A DNA stretch of 64,000 nucleotides from contig NC_088310.1 in NCBI RefSeq assembly GCF_910592395.1, forward strand, positions 14,207,501-14,271,500, in the 5' to 3' direction. A program made the translations under genes and the position numbers. Positions 1 through 9,462 of this stretch are shown piece after piece (the first letter of the stretch is position 1; every line of letters starts with the position of its first letter). The notes under the pieces are model-generated. The model worked only from the letters and a program-made list of their open reading frames with translations, was not told the DNA's origin and did no database searches. This DNA is from Lineus longissimus. Its lineage: Eukaryota > Nemertea > Pilidiophora > Heteronemertea > Lineidae.

Positions 1-192
1 TGTCTCAAAATTGGTGACAAAGAGGCTGAATGTACTGCAAACAATTCCTCGGAACCAAATTTAAAAAAAAATGATTTTAAAGATATTTTTTAGTGTAAAA
101 TGCCCGTTGCTAGGCATGGTTGCTAGGCACATGCTGCCACAAACATAATGACAGAACCTGACAATAAGGGTCTGCTCTCGCGACGACCAATA
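1..192. repeat. 192-bp duplicated segment, copy 1 (cut by window edge)
   Basis: This stretch is repeated almost base for base at 34397-34588; the only difference I saw is one base in an A/T run. After base 192 the two copies diverge at once: this one runs into the dispersed 'CTGGTGG' repeat, the other into unrelated AT-rich sequence. It shows no coding character. The left limit is unknown because the window starts here. Confidence 0.85.
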
Positions 193-700
193 TTGCACTT
201 TTAACCTTTTCAGGTTTGGCTCCCTGGTGGCCAAGTCCAGAATCATATCGGACCAAAATTTGGTGTCAGAGGTTATCGAACCTAGAGGGTCATGTGTATC
301 AAGTTTCAAGTTGTTACACTCAAATGACCAATTTACCCCAATTGACCTAGAAAAGTAGGTCAAATCAAAAACCCGCAGGATATGTTATGTTTCCATGCTT
401 GGAGTACCTACCATAAAAATATCATTGAAAAACAAGTCACTAAATAAGCGAGATATTGAGATTTTTACCTTATTTAGTTTTGGCGGCCTGGTGGCCAAGT
501 CGAAAATCAGATCATACCGAGAATCAGATCATACCGAAATTCAGTGTCAGAGGTAACATGACGTAGGGAGTCATGTGTACCAAATTTCAAGTTCAAAGTT
601 TTAGTGGTTACGAAACGTGGCATAGTTACACTCATACGGCAAATTTACGCCATTTTACCTTTGTGACCTACAAAATTAGGTCAAATAAAAGACCCCGAAT
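193..700. repeat. Dispersed CCTGGTGGCCAAG / GACCTTGAAAAG repeat, about 1.5 units
   Basis: This is a member of the commonest repeat in the window. Its ordered blocks are an 'ATATTGCACTTTTAACC' block, 'CCTGGTGGCCAAGT', 'AATCAGATC', 'GTCAGAGGT', a 'GTCATGTGTACCAA' block, 'TTTCAAGTTCA', 'GTTACACTCA', and a 'TGACCTAGAAAAGTAGGTCAA' type block. The next unit starts with 'AAAAACCC', 'GGAGTACCTACCATAAAAAT' and 'AAACAAGTCACTAA'. One unit is about 330-350 bp. No coding frame is conserved between units. Confidence 0.85.
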
Positions 701-1140
701 GATATGAGATCATGAGGAAACCAGCCCTGTAAAAATTATCTCCTAACCATCCCCCACCAACTAATGGAAAATGCCTTAGATGCCGGGGGATGGATATTTG
801 ATGAGGGGAGAGTTTCTGAGGAATAGTTTATTGACTTTAGCTCTCAGCATATTTGAGCCAGGTAACCTCCTGCTGAGTTGCCGGACCAAAAGCTGAGGTC
901 AACATATGTTGTTACATAACCGACCTTGCTATCACATCCTGGTTGCCTTGAAGTCGAACAAATTACTTGTAATTTTGCCTCATCACAGTAAATTAGTCAT
1001 GAGTGTTATCACTGGTTACGCTGGCCATTAGGTAGATAAGGTAAATATGCCGATCATCACTGTGTGTAGTATCAGCGGGTGGTTGAAGTTGGAGGGCGAC
1101 TAAATATTTTACAGGGCTGGTTTCCTCATGTGTATCCTTG
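701..1140. other. Non-coding stretch with a split repeat unit
   Basis: No gene is seen. The repeat text breaks off near 720 ('GAGGAAACCAGCCCTGTAAA') and a mirrored version of the same phrase appears near 1105-1130. This suggests that an unrelated insert of about 400 bp split a dispersed repeat unit. The ends are not clear enough to call an element. Confidence 0.35.
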
Positions 1141-1415
1141 CTAGGAGAACCTACCATGAACATTTTATTGAAAAGATACACTTATAAGAGAGACATCACC
1201 CCTTTTTTGGTTTCCACTTTTGGCCCGCTGGTTGCCAAGTTCTGAATCACATCGGTCCGAAATTCAGTGTCACAGGTCCCTTGACCTAGGGGGTCCGGTA
1301 CACAAAGTTTCAAGTTCATAGCGTTAGTGGTTAAGAGACATGCCAATGTTTTTGAAACAGGATAAAGATGATGATGACAGACACTGCGAACTTGCAAAGA
1401 CTCCCCTACAGTGAG
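1130..1415. repeat. Dispersed repeat unit with 3' tail
   Basis: It holds the blocks 'TGTATCCTTGCTAGGAGAACCTACCATGAA', 'CCACTTTTGGCCCGCTGGTTG' and 'GTCACAGGTC'. It ends with the element tail, a GATGATGATGACAG tract, 'CAGACACTGC' and 'GACTCCCCTACAGTGAGCCAAAA'. This tail recurs near 30400, 50170 and 50420, so it is likely a real 3' end of the repeat family. Confidence 0.75.
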
Positions 1416-2091
1416 CCAAAAAGGAAGTTATGTTTAAATTCATCATAAATGTAATCTTGAAATTAATGTTACAAAGCACATTTTTCGACCAGGTAAATAC
1501 TACACGTAGGGTTTATACAGGTATACCTAGCTTGGTTACATAAAGTAGAATGAGAGCAATTAAACCTGAGGTGTGCCAGGCCACTATGGGGTTCCTGCTG
1601 AGACTCATGAGAGATGGCGCACAATCAGTAAAGTCCATAAGCATTTGGCTTTAAACACTCTGAGGTCATCCCCAAGCTTGTAAAGGAAACCTGAAGACAA
1701 GTTGGGGTCTACTTTTTGATACTGGCTAACATGATCTGCATGGCATGAGTTCTCCCAGTATACCCAATCATGCCACAGGCATTTTTCGTGAATTTAACCA
1801 GAAACCACTTTAAAAATTAAGTATATGCGCCAGCAGAATCCTGATTGCGAGGTTGTGAAATCACTGCATGTACATACACAATTTAAACCTTTTTTGCTGC
1901 GGCTGACATGCATAGCACGTGATGTAAATGTTTCAAAATCATGCATGTGATGTGCTCAGCATGTCGTACCCTTTTAAAATATCCATTCGTGAGCACTTTG
2001 TCGCAACTCTCTCAGCATACCAAACGCACTCAGAGGTAATTAGTTTCAGCATACTGATATAGATGGCAAAACTGTTCTGATAAAAGTAAGC
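1416..2091. other. Gene-free AT-rich DNA
   Basis: No reading frame with domain character, no repeat end and no RNA gene were recognised in this 676-bp stretch. Confidence 0.4.
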
Positions 2092-2100
2092 TTCACTGCT

Positions 2101-3043
2101 CAAGGAGGATACCGCGGTGACGTCACATCACGTGATCCCGACCCATATTACTGATCGCTATGGCCAATCAGATTCAGTCTACTGACAGCAGCAGCACTGA
2201 ACGCATCTCCACGTCTCACTGTCTGGTGCGCTCCTGTACACAAAAACACCAATAGACATGAAATATTGCAATACCTGGTATGGATTCTTCCTGTGTAAAA
2301 TAAAATTTACAGAGCAGATTAACTTCCACGAATAAAAAAGACGTTTGGCGTGGCCAAAGTGCGGAAATAATGTATCCGCTAAAATACACTACAAAATACA
2401 CTAGGCAATGCACTACGCAATATACAGTAGAGATGCAGTTGAGTTGGTTATTGTTTTGACTTAGAAGCCCGCCCATATCATAATATATTCATGTATTCAT
2501 GAAGTATGAACTCATTTTTGTCCCATACAACTCTAAGAACAGTCAGTTTCTCCTTAAATCATCACCGAAACCGCGATATCCGCAGGAAGATTTCGTTCTA
2601 GTGTCCGAAAATGCATGATCTTACAGGGGCGCTAAGTCGACAAATAGAGGGGATTTATGGGGATCTATGCGAGTTTTAGGTCCTACAGGTCTCGAACTTG
2701 TAAAATCTGTAAACATGCTTCCAAATCCCATTATGATAATGAAGAGATTGCCTCATATCTGGGAGACTGTTTTAAACCATCGCTAATTTTGGAAGATCGG
2801 TGCCCGGCTATTTGGTTTAAAAAACCCTATTTTTCCCCATCAAAACAGCACTTTTCATTATTCAAATGATAGCTTATTGTCTGAAGACTTATTTCATAGC
2901 AGAAAAGTACTAATAACTCTGATTTGATGCGAAAAATCTAACTTTTTTGATGACTTGATTTTCCCTTGGCCGTTGATCGAATTTGTTTACAATATGCAGC
3001 GCCATCTTGGAAAAGCCGTGACGTCACCACGGTATCCTCCTTG
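2101..3043. mobile_element. 943-bp terminal-inverted-repeat element with perfect 9-bp target duplication (MULE-like)
   Basis: The left end (2101-2126) and the reverse complement of the right end (3018-3043) match over 26 bases with one mismatch; the termini read CAAGGAGGATACCG. The flanks 2092-2100 and 3044-3052 are the identical 9-mer TTCACTGCT in direct orientation, as expected of a target-site duplication. In animals and plants a 9-bp duplication is typical of Mutator-like elements, though the 26-bp termini are short for that group. No transposase is encoded (two frames of 70-90 codons inside show no family features), so it is a non-autonomous copy. The termini carry a TGACGTCA (CRE-like) palindrome, next to TCACGTGA at the left end. 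Confidence 0.88.
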
Positions 3044-3052
3044 TTCACTGCT

Positions 3053-3447
3053 CATTATTGGTATTGTCTGTCAGCACATGGCAAAGCCGGCTGGAAAAAA
3101 GGCTGCACGCAGTGAAAAGGTTAAAGATGACGGGTCAAATACACATTCTCGAGTAAGGCCAAAGCCAAGCACTCAGTAATGTTCGTAATGTGCATTTGGA
3201 TCTTCAACTGAATATACATCATAATTAAACAATAACTGACCCAGAGCTCTGGGCTCATAAGTGGCCACCAACATCTGGGCCATTTACCTGCTGCGCACAC
3301 ACATTACCAGTTACATTAATCTTCAATATGATGAAGGAAGAAGAAGCCATACCCATTACCCCCAGTGCAAAACTCGAAAGTGAGGCATTCTTTCCAGACA
3401 CAGTAGGCTGCACTACGTGTAAGAACATCCAGAGATCACTATATAAA
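3053..3447. other. Gene-free stretch
   Basis: A 74-codon frame (2955-3179) crosses the right end of the element above and has no recognisable domain. Nothing else is seen before the next dispersed repeat. Confidence 0.35.
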
Positions 3448-4468
3448 TGAAATGGCCAGGGCCATTGTGCTCACCTCATGTGGAGGAAAGATGGATAAAG
3501 AGCATGGTATTGTGTCATGTAGTGTTAGGTTTGATGTAGGTCCAAGCAATTACAATTTCCCCAAAATGGCCAATTTACAGTACATTCGACCTCTGTGACC
3601 TTGAAAAGTAGGTCAAATCAAAGAAGACCCGGGTGACACATTGAATGGTTGTTAGAATTAGATGTACCTATGATCAAGCAAGTCATTACTAGGAATAATG
3701 GCATTTTGAAGAATTTAGGATTTGGCCCCCTCCCTGGAGGTCAAACGGCAAATCAGATCGCACCAAACTTCGGTACCTGAGATCACCTGACCAAGGGGTA
3801 CATGTGTACTTAATTTGTGATTAATAGTCATTGCAGTTAAGAAATGTGCCATAGTTACAGCCTGACGGCGAATTTTCGCCATTTGACCACTGTGACCTTG
3901 ACAAGAAGGTCAAATTAAAAACCTGTGTGACATATACTGTATGGTGGTTAGATGTACCCATGATATCAAATTGGTGGCAATCGGGCAAATAGTTAAGGAA
4001 TAATCACATTTTTAAGGTTTTTGGATTTTGCCCCCTGGTGGTCAAGTGGTGAATCATATTGGACCAAACTTCGGTCCCTGAGATCACCTGACTAAGGGGT
4101 AAATGTGTACCAAATTTGGTATCAATAGTCATTGCAGTTTAGAAACGTGCCATCGTTACATCCTAACGGCCAATTTACACCATTTGACCTCTGTGACCTT
4201 GAAAAGGAGGTCAAATCAAAAACCCGGAGGATATATGATGCACCTTTGCTAGAAGTACCTACCATACTTATTTCAGAATTTCCCGACTACTATTAAGGGA
4301 GATATTGCATATTTTCACTTTTAACGTTTGGCCCCCTGGTGGCCAAACCATGAAACGAATCGGACCGAAACTTGGTCTCCAAGGTGTCATTACATAAGGG
4401 TACATGTGTACCAAGTTTCAACTCAATAGCTCTAACAGTTACGAAACGTGCCCTGCTAACGGACGACG

Positions 4469-4512
<44 letters not shown>

Positions 4513-4566
4513 ACGACAGACGCCACGGTATGGGATAAGCTCACCTCTGCTAAGAGGTGAGCTAAA
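3447..4566. repeat. Dispersed repeat array with head, three core units, (GAC)n tract and terminal hairpin
   Basis: This is one of the most complete copies of the main dispersed family. It starts with the head 'GAAATGGCCAGGGCCATTG' followed by 'TGCTCACC'. Three degenerate core units of about 330 bp follow, each with a 'TTTGACCTCTGTGACCTTGA' type block and a 'CCCCCTGG(T/A)GG' block. It then has a (GAC)n microsatellite (4461-4512) and ends in a perfect hairpin, GCTCACCTCT-GCTA-AGAGGTGAGC (4530-4563), followed by TAA. The first 820 bp are closely repeated at 49097-49950. It looks non-autonomous; no protein is encoded. Confidence 0.8.
4461..4515. repeat. (GAC)n microsatellite
   Basis: About 17 uninterrupted GAC units. 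It sits at a fixed place in the dispersed element: degenerate GACGACGAAGAC or GATGACGACAG tracts occupy the same position near 1370, 15525, 50140 and 50380. Confidence 0.95.
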
Positions 4567-5390
4567 CATTATGATGTAAAAGTCTAAAGACAATTCAAAC
4601 ACTGGCCTCCACACTGTATTGGTGAGGCTTCATTCAAAACATGGTACTGAATATGAATTGACCAAACAATTTGCATCTTTAAGAAGAATAAATGCCAAGA
4701 AATGAGTCAAAATTTCTTTTTCTTTTCACCATTACACAGCCTGGGAGAGTATTTCATATATTACCCACTTGTTTTTCTTTCAGAATTTTAGGATAAAGAG
4801 TTTTCAGGGTAGGAATTTTAGGAAAAATAGAGAGAAAAATCAATCTGGTTTTCTGTCAAAACGTCTACCGTACGTAGATGAACTGAGCGCATGAATCTGG
4901 GTTTCTCTGCGTGTCTTTTATCGGCAATATTAATAAGAATTAGACAAAATAACCCCACAAATACCACTTTCTAACTGCTCGTTATGAAAAATTTAGATTG
5001 GAACTGTGTTTTGAAGTGAACTTACATACTCTATATACATTCGCAAAATGGCCATCACTTTATCAGCCTCGGCTGCAATGCCTTAGGGCAATGCCTTATG
5101 TGTAGCACGTTCAGTACATTACAAAGACAGGTAGGATCGAGGCCGTTTTGCCACTTTTGACCAGACGACAATTTCCAGCTTAAAATCTGCCAATTACTGC
5201 TTTCTGCTGTGAATAGCTATAATCCTATCGAAACAAGAGTTCAAAATATTGGTATCGTGGCACATTTTCTGGCCCAGCTACAGCAAATTCAGATGAAAAT
5301 GCAACTATTTTGTTGGAACTTCTTCCGGCCAGCTCCAGTACAAACCATAAGCTCCGCTGGAAGCCAGCGTAGCTAATGAAAAGGCCAGGG
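4567..5390. other. Gene-free AT-rich DNA
   Basis: No exon or known repeat was recognised. A short frame on the minus strand (5225-5452) overlaps the head of the next dispersed repeat and has no family features. Confidence 0.35.
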
Positions 5391-5695
5391 GCAATTGTGC
5401 TCATTGTATATAGATATTTGGTGGTTAGGAAGTCATGCTGGTTAAGAAACATGCTACATGTATAGTATATAGGTCAAATCAAAATTGGTATGACATGAAA
5501 TGTATCCTTGCTAGGAGTACCTAACATAAAAAAATATCATTGTAAACAAGTCACTAATAAACGAGATATTGCACTTTTTACCTTTTCAGTGTTGGTTCCC
5601 TGGTGGCCAAGTTGAGTATCATATTGGACCAAATTTCAGCGTCAGAGGTTATCTGACCTAGAGGGTCATGTGTACCATGTTTCAAGTTGTTATCT
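5372..5695. repeat. Dispersed repeat, single unit with head
   Basis: It begins with a degraded head, 'GAAAAGGCCAGGGGCAATTG' then 'TGCTCA', followed by 'TAGATATTTGGTGGTTAGGA', 'GGAGTACCTAACATAAAAAA', 'CCTGGTGGCCAAGTTGAGTA' and 'GAGGGTCATGTGTACCATG'. It ends abruptly near 5695. Confidence 0.75.
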
Positions 5696-6066
5696 TAAAA
5701 CCTTTTGAGTCCCCAGACGGGACAGCATACCGCATAAGTAACCATTATATTTGCCCACGGTAGGATGCCATCCCGCCTACCATGCCTTGTATGTTTTGTT
5801 ATCTTCACAGGTGATGCCGCCTTTTGTTTGAAAAATAAACCAATAAACTAGTGACTCCAGTGGTCACCAATTAAACATTACGTTTTCTGCCCTTGATGAT
5901 TTTAAGGAACTCCCCGTGTTAGCCCTTTTGGTGGGTCAATTTTATCAACATTGCCTAGGGATTATGATGGAAGAGCCGTTCAGTTAGATGAAGCATTGCG
6001 GCTTTGCTGATCACTTAGCGTGTCCCCTACTTAGCATTATCTGAGCTATAATTAAGTAAAAGTTGT
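5696..6066. other. Gene-free stretch
   Basis: No coding features. It carries a short imperfect inverted motif: 'GACGGGACAGCATACC' near 5720 and 'GGTAGGATGCCATCCCGCC' near 5760. It lies directly against the left TTAA of the piggyBac element. Confidence 0.35.
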
Positions 6067-6327
6067 TTAACCCTTATTAGGCCATAGGCGATGATCGTCG
6101 ACAATAGGCCTGAAATGCCATAGGCGAGGATCGTCGAATTTGACTAGAGCTCACTTCAGTTCCTTATTGAACAATAGAGAGCAGCACTGCATCGTAGAGA
6201 ACGTTTCCAGCAGTGAGGTCAATGACCTGACCGCCATTACACGCTGTACAACTATATGTTTGTGTGCAAATATTTGGCGTAATCTGTGATCAAATTTCTT
6301 GACTGTTTTGAGGAACATTTCTTCAAA

Positions 6328-6970
6328 ATGGCGGCCAGAAGAGGTGAAACAAGGTATAGTGCAGAAGAAGTAGCTGATCTTGTAGCAAATAGTGACAGTG
6401 AAGATGACTTTATGGATGATTATTTATCGCCGGTTCGTAGTGAAAACAGAAGTAGCCATGGAAGTGATGATGTACAGGGTTATGCATCTGGCCTAGACAG
6501 TGATGTTGACAGTGTTGTGGATGGGGCCTGGCTGGGACCTGGCAGTGACATTGAGAACAGTGATGATAATGACAGTGGGCAGATGACAATGCAGTAGTAC
6601 CAGCTTTACCCCCATGCCAAGCTAATGCAGGGAGAGGAGCTGCTAGGGGTAGGCCTAGAGGCAGGGGTAGAGGGAGAGGAAGGGGCAGGGGCAGGGGTGC
6701 CGTCCCTGGAGCTGCTAGACCTGGATCTGGTGCAGTTGATCTCGTCGCTTGCGGAACTTGCAGTGGAATGACCATGATGGCACGATTCCAGTATGGTGCC
6801 CTCAATATGGTAGACAGCTAGGACCACGAGGGGACTTGCAAGGGAAGAAACCCATAGATTTGTTCACCCTTTTTTTCCCTGATGAGGCTATTGATCTGAT
6901 GGTCGAGGAAACAAACCGATATGCGTGGCTGTTCTTCAAACTTACTTTGCAAGAAATCGTTTTGAACTGA
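6328..6970 (+). pseudogene. piggyBac transposase, N-terminal part (frameshifted)
   Basis: The likely start is ATG 6328 (MAARRGETRYSAEE...). This frame can be opened 14 codons earlier, but the MAARRG start is the piggyBac-like one. It gives an acidic Ser/Asp/Glu-rich N-terminus typical of PGBD-type transposases and stops at 6595-6597. The text continues in other frames through a (GGCAGG)n tract coding Gly-Arg repeats (6630-6705). It then resumes at 6749-6970 with the first conserved block, which includes 'GPRGDLQGKKPIDLFTLFFP' and 'EETNRYA', the start of the DDE_Tnp_1_7 region. The frame ends at TGA 6968-6970. The G-rich tract is a probable slippage site. Confidence 0.75.
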
Positions 6971-8189
6971 TAACCTCGTTTCTCCACTTCAGTGATTCAA
7001 ACCTACAACCTGCGAGAACTGAGTCCGCTTATTGTACGGGGTGTTACGTTGTCTATGCTATGATATGATAGAGTATTTTGCTGATATGGCAGCTTATGAG
7101 TGCGTGTGATTCATATAGGATCTATATATCACTGGCAATCGGCCAACACGCTACCGTGAGGTATACTGTTCTGTTTTGATGTTAGTTAATGTGCAGAATA
7201 TAAATTGAGTCCAAGAAATGAGGTCCTTTGATGATTATAGCTTGCTTAGCTCGTGTAAAATTGGGGTAGACTAGAGCTTCAAATGGAGAGTACTGGCTCT
7301 CTAGTGGCAAGGAGAGAGTACCTTCAAGGATCGTACCTATCTGCTAGGAGTCAATTTTGAAACACAGCAATGTTAGCGAGCACTCAATATCACCGAGATA
7401 AGATTCAGTTGTGTTTTATAATTTTAATCAAGGAAGTTAACAATATTGGGTATCTGATAATGATGGGCCTAAACCTTGGCTTGTGCTTTCAAAACAGGGT
7501 TAAAGGTAGTCTGATAAACTTGCTGATACCAAACTGATAGAATAATTCTTTGCCAGAATATATCCGAGTTGGAAGCTTTCGGGTTTGTTATCAATGTAGA
7601 CAAATTGGCTCAAGTTGAAGCTTTCTGAAGGTGACTAATTTCGGCATAAAATCGGGTAAAATCGGTGAGAGGTCTGGAGTCGAATTTTTGGAGGTGAACT
7701 CTCCGAGGTGAATTTTTGGAGGTGGACTCCTAGAGCGTTGATATCTTGCCCTTTTTATACCTGTAAAAGCCATTGCTTCATACCTATTTTTAACCTATTT
7801 CTTCATAGTAGACCATTCGGTCATTACTATTTTAGCTGATTAGCTCATTTTCGGATTGCCTCATTGTTAAAAATAGTTCAGTTAAATAAGTATTTTTTCC
7901 TAACATATCAACTATCCTATTATACGATTTAGAAAACCGTCATAATAATTATACATATAAAATATGAGTTTTGTTTTGGTCCTTGATCTGATTCTAGGTT
8001 TTTAACTACTTGTTTTAGACAAATGTTTCAAGGTTGATCCTTATTTACTTTTCTGACTTACATTCTATAGATAGCCACTTGGCTACAATTCAAGCCTCTT
8101 TGAGCAGGTGAATCCTCGCAGTTATGCAATGTTTACAGGTATTTTCCAATAATATGTATCAATGGGAAGCACAGCCGCTATAGCTACAT
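6971..8189. other. Non-coding interior of the piggyBac element
   Basis: In an intact element this position would code the central part of the transposase. Here 1.2 kb of AT-rich DNA carries no piggyBac motif. A short repeated phrase, 'GGAGGTGAA(C/T)T...GGAGGTG' (7690-7730), is present. It may be a later insertion or simply very decayed sequence. Confidence 0.4.
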
Positions 8190-9127
8190 ATGAAGAATGG
8201 AATGATTTTGCTTCAAATCGTCTCTAAATATAGTGATGAAGGCAGCACTATACATTATGACCCGCTATACAAAATAAAGTCACTACTGGACATAGTTAGG
8301 CCAACATACAAACAGTGGTATATACCAGAAAGGGAGATTTCTATTGATGAAAGTGTGATTAGATTCAAAGCCCGTCTCTTCTTCAGGCAATACATGCCCA
8401 ATAAACCTATCAAGTGGGGGATAAAAGTGTGGGCTGTGTGTGAGAGCATTTCAGGCTACTGTCTTGACTGGTACCCATACTGTGGTAAAGACAATGATGC
8501 TACAGGAGTTGGATTAAGTCATGACGTTGTAATAAAGGTAACAGAAAGTATATGGGGGGAGTGGACCTAATGGACCAATTGCTCCAGTATAACGAGTACC
8601 CACATTTGAGCCACAAGTGGTACATACCCTTGTACCATAGGGTTCGCGAAACTGCCATGACAAATGTATATCCTCTACAAGAAGGTCAACCCCAACGACA
8701 AGAAGATGACTCATTAGAAATTTGTGGAAGAGGTGATTGCTGGCTTGGTGGAAGGCATCAGTACCACTAGAAAGAGGAAAGGGCGAATGAGTGGGGTACC
8801 TGACAGAGAATCCCGCTCAGTGGAACGACACTTCGGATGGACCCCAACCAAAGGCTACAAACCAGATTGTGTTGTTTGTTCATTCAGATCTGTGAAACGC
8901 GTGCAAACCAGCAATGGATGAAAGACTGTAGAAAAGCTATGTGCTGGCCAGAATGCTTTCAGATTTTCTATACAGAACAATACTATCGCATTGCAGGAAG
9001 GAGAATTGAACAGCGTAAAATTGACACTGCAGCTCCGGAATGGAAATCAATAACATTCGTTACTCTTGTGATAGGACACATATTTAGCCATGTATTCTTT
9101 ATTCATTTTGAATCTGAGGATTATTAG
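8190..9127 (+). pseudogene. piggyBac transposase, catalytic and C-terminal part (frameshifted, internally deleted)
   Basis: Residues from 8190-8570 include 'REISIDESVIRFKARLFFRQ' (the first catalytic Asp lies in the IDES motif) and 'MPNKPIKWGIKVWAVCES', both hallmarks of piggyBac. After 'SHDVVIKVTESI' the expected segment with the second catalytic Asp is missing. The text jumps near 8550, in another frame, to 'GGVDLMDQLLQYN', which holds the third catalytic Asp. The C-terminal Cys-rich region follows in two frames: 'CVVCSFRSVKRVQTSNG' and later 'MCWPECFQIFYTEQYYR'. This is clear loss of function. Confidence 0.9.
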
Positions 9128-9462
9128 AATGTTTAGTGGTTGTTTGAGCCAAGAAACTGAAGGAATAATAAAACTACGAACGACCTTCGATTATAATTTG
9201 ACGTTTTTATTCGGCGAAATTCTGAATTTGGAGATTTCCACTTGGAAGGGGTTAATATGAACATTTGGACAAAATTCACTCCCATGGTTGGAAAGACTAG
9301 GTGAATACGAACAACATGTATATACATGTTAACAGTGTTTGACAACTTTATAATACATTAATTTGACTTTCTTTGCAGCATATAAATTCTTTTGTTTTAG
9401 CCATTAGTAATTTGGCGCTGGGGAGTGGCCCGCTATTAGTAATTTGGCTCTTTAAGGGTTAA

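Larger units (their letters stand above)
6067..9462 (+). mobile_element. piggyBac DNA transposon, decayed, with TTAA target duplications at both ends
   Basis: The left end is TTAA (6067-6070) followed by CCCTTATTAGG. The right end reads CTCTTTAAGGG followed by TTAA (9459-9462), so the termini are inverted copies starting CCCTTA. The TTAA duplication and the CCC start are diagnostic of the piggyBac superfamily. Short subterminal direct repeats are visible: 'GCCATAGGCGA(T/G)GATCGTCGA' twice at the left and 'TTAGTAATTTGGC' twice at the right. The inside holds a piggyBac transposase broken by frameshifts, a 1.2-kb non-coding interior and a deletion, so this copy cannot encode an active enzyme. 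Confidence 0.88.

Noticed and set aside
4293-4560. Arg-rich frames around 4460
   Set aside because: Translation of the (GAC)n microsatellite at the end of a dispersed repeat.
6410-6827. Pro/Leu- and Ser/Pro-rich frames on the minus strand
   Set aside because: They are antisense to the Gly-Arg repeat of the piggyBac transposase and consist only of its low-complexity tract.
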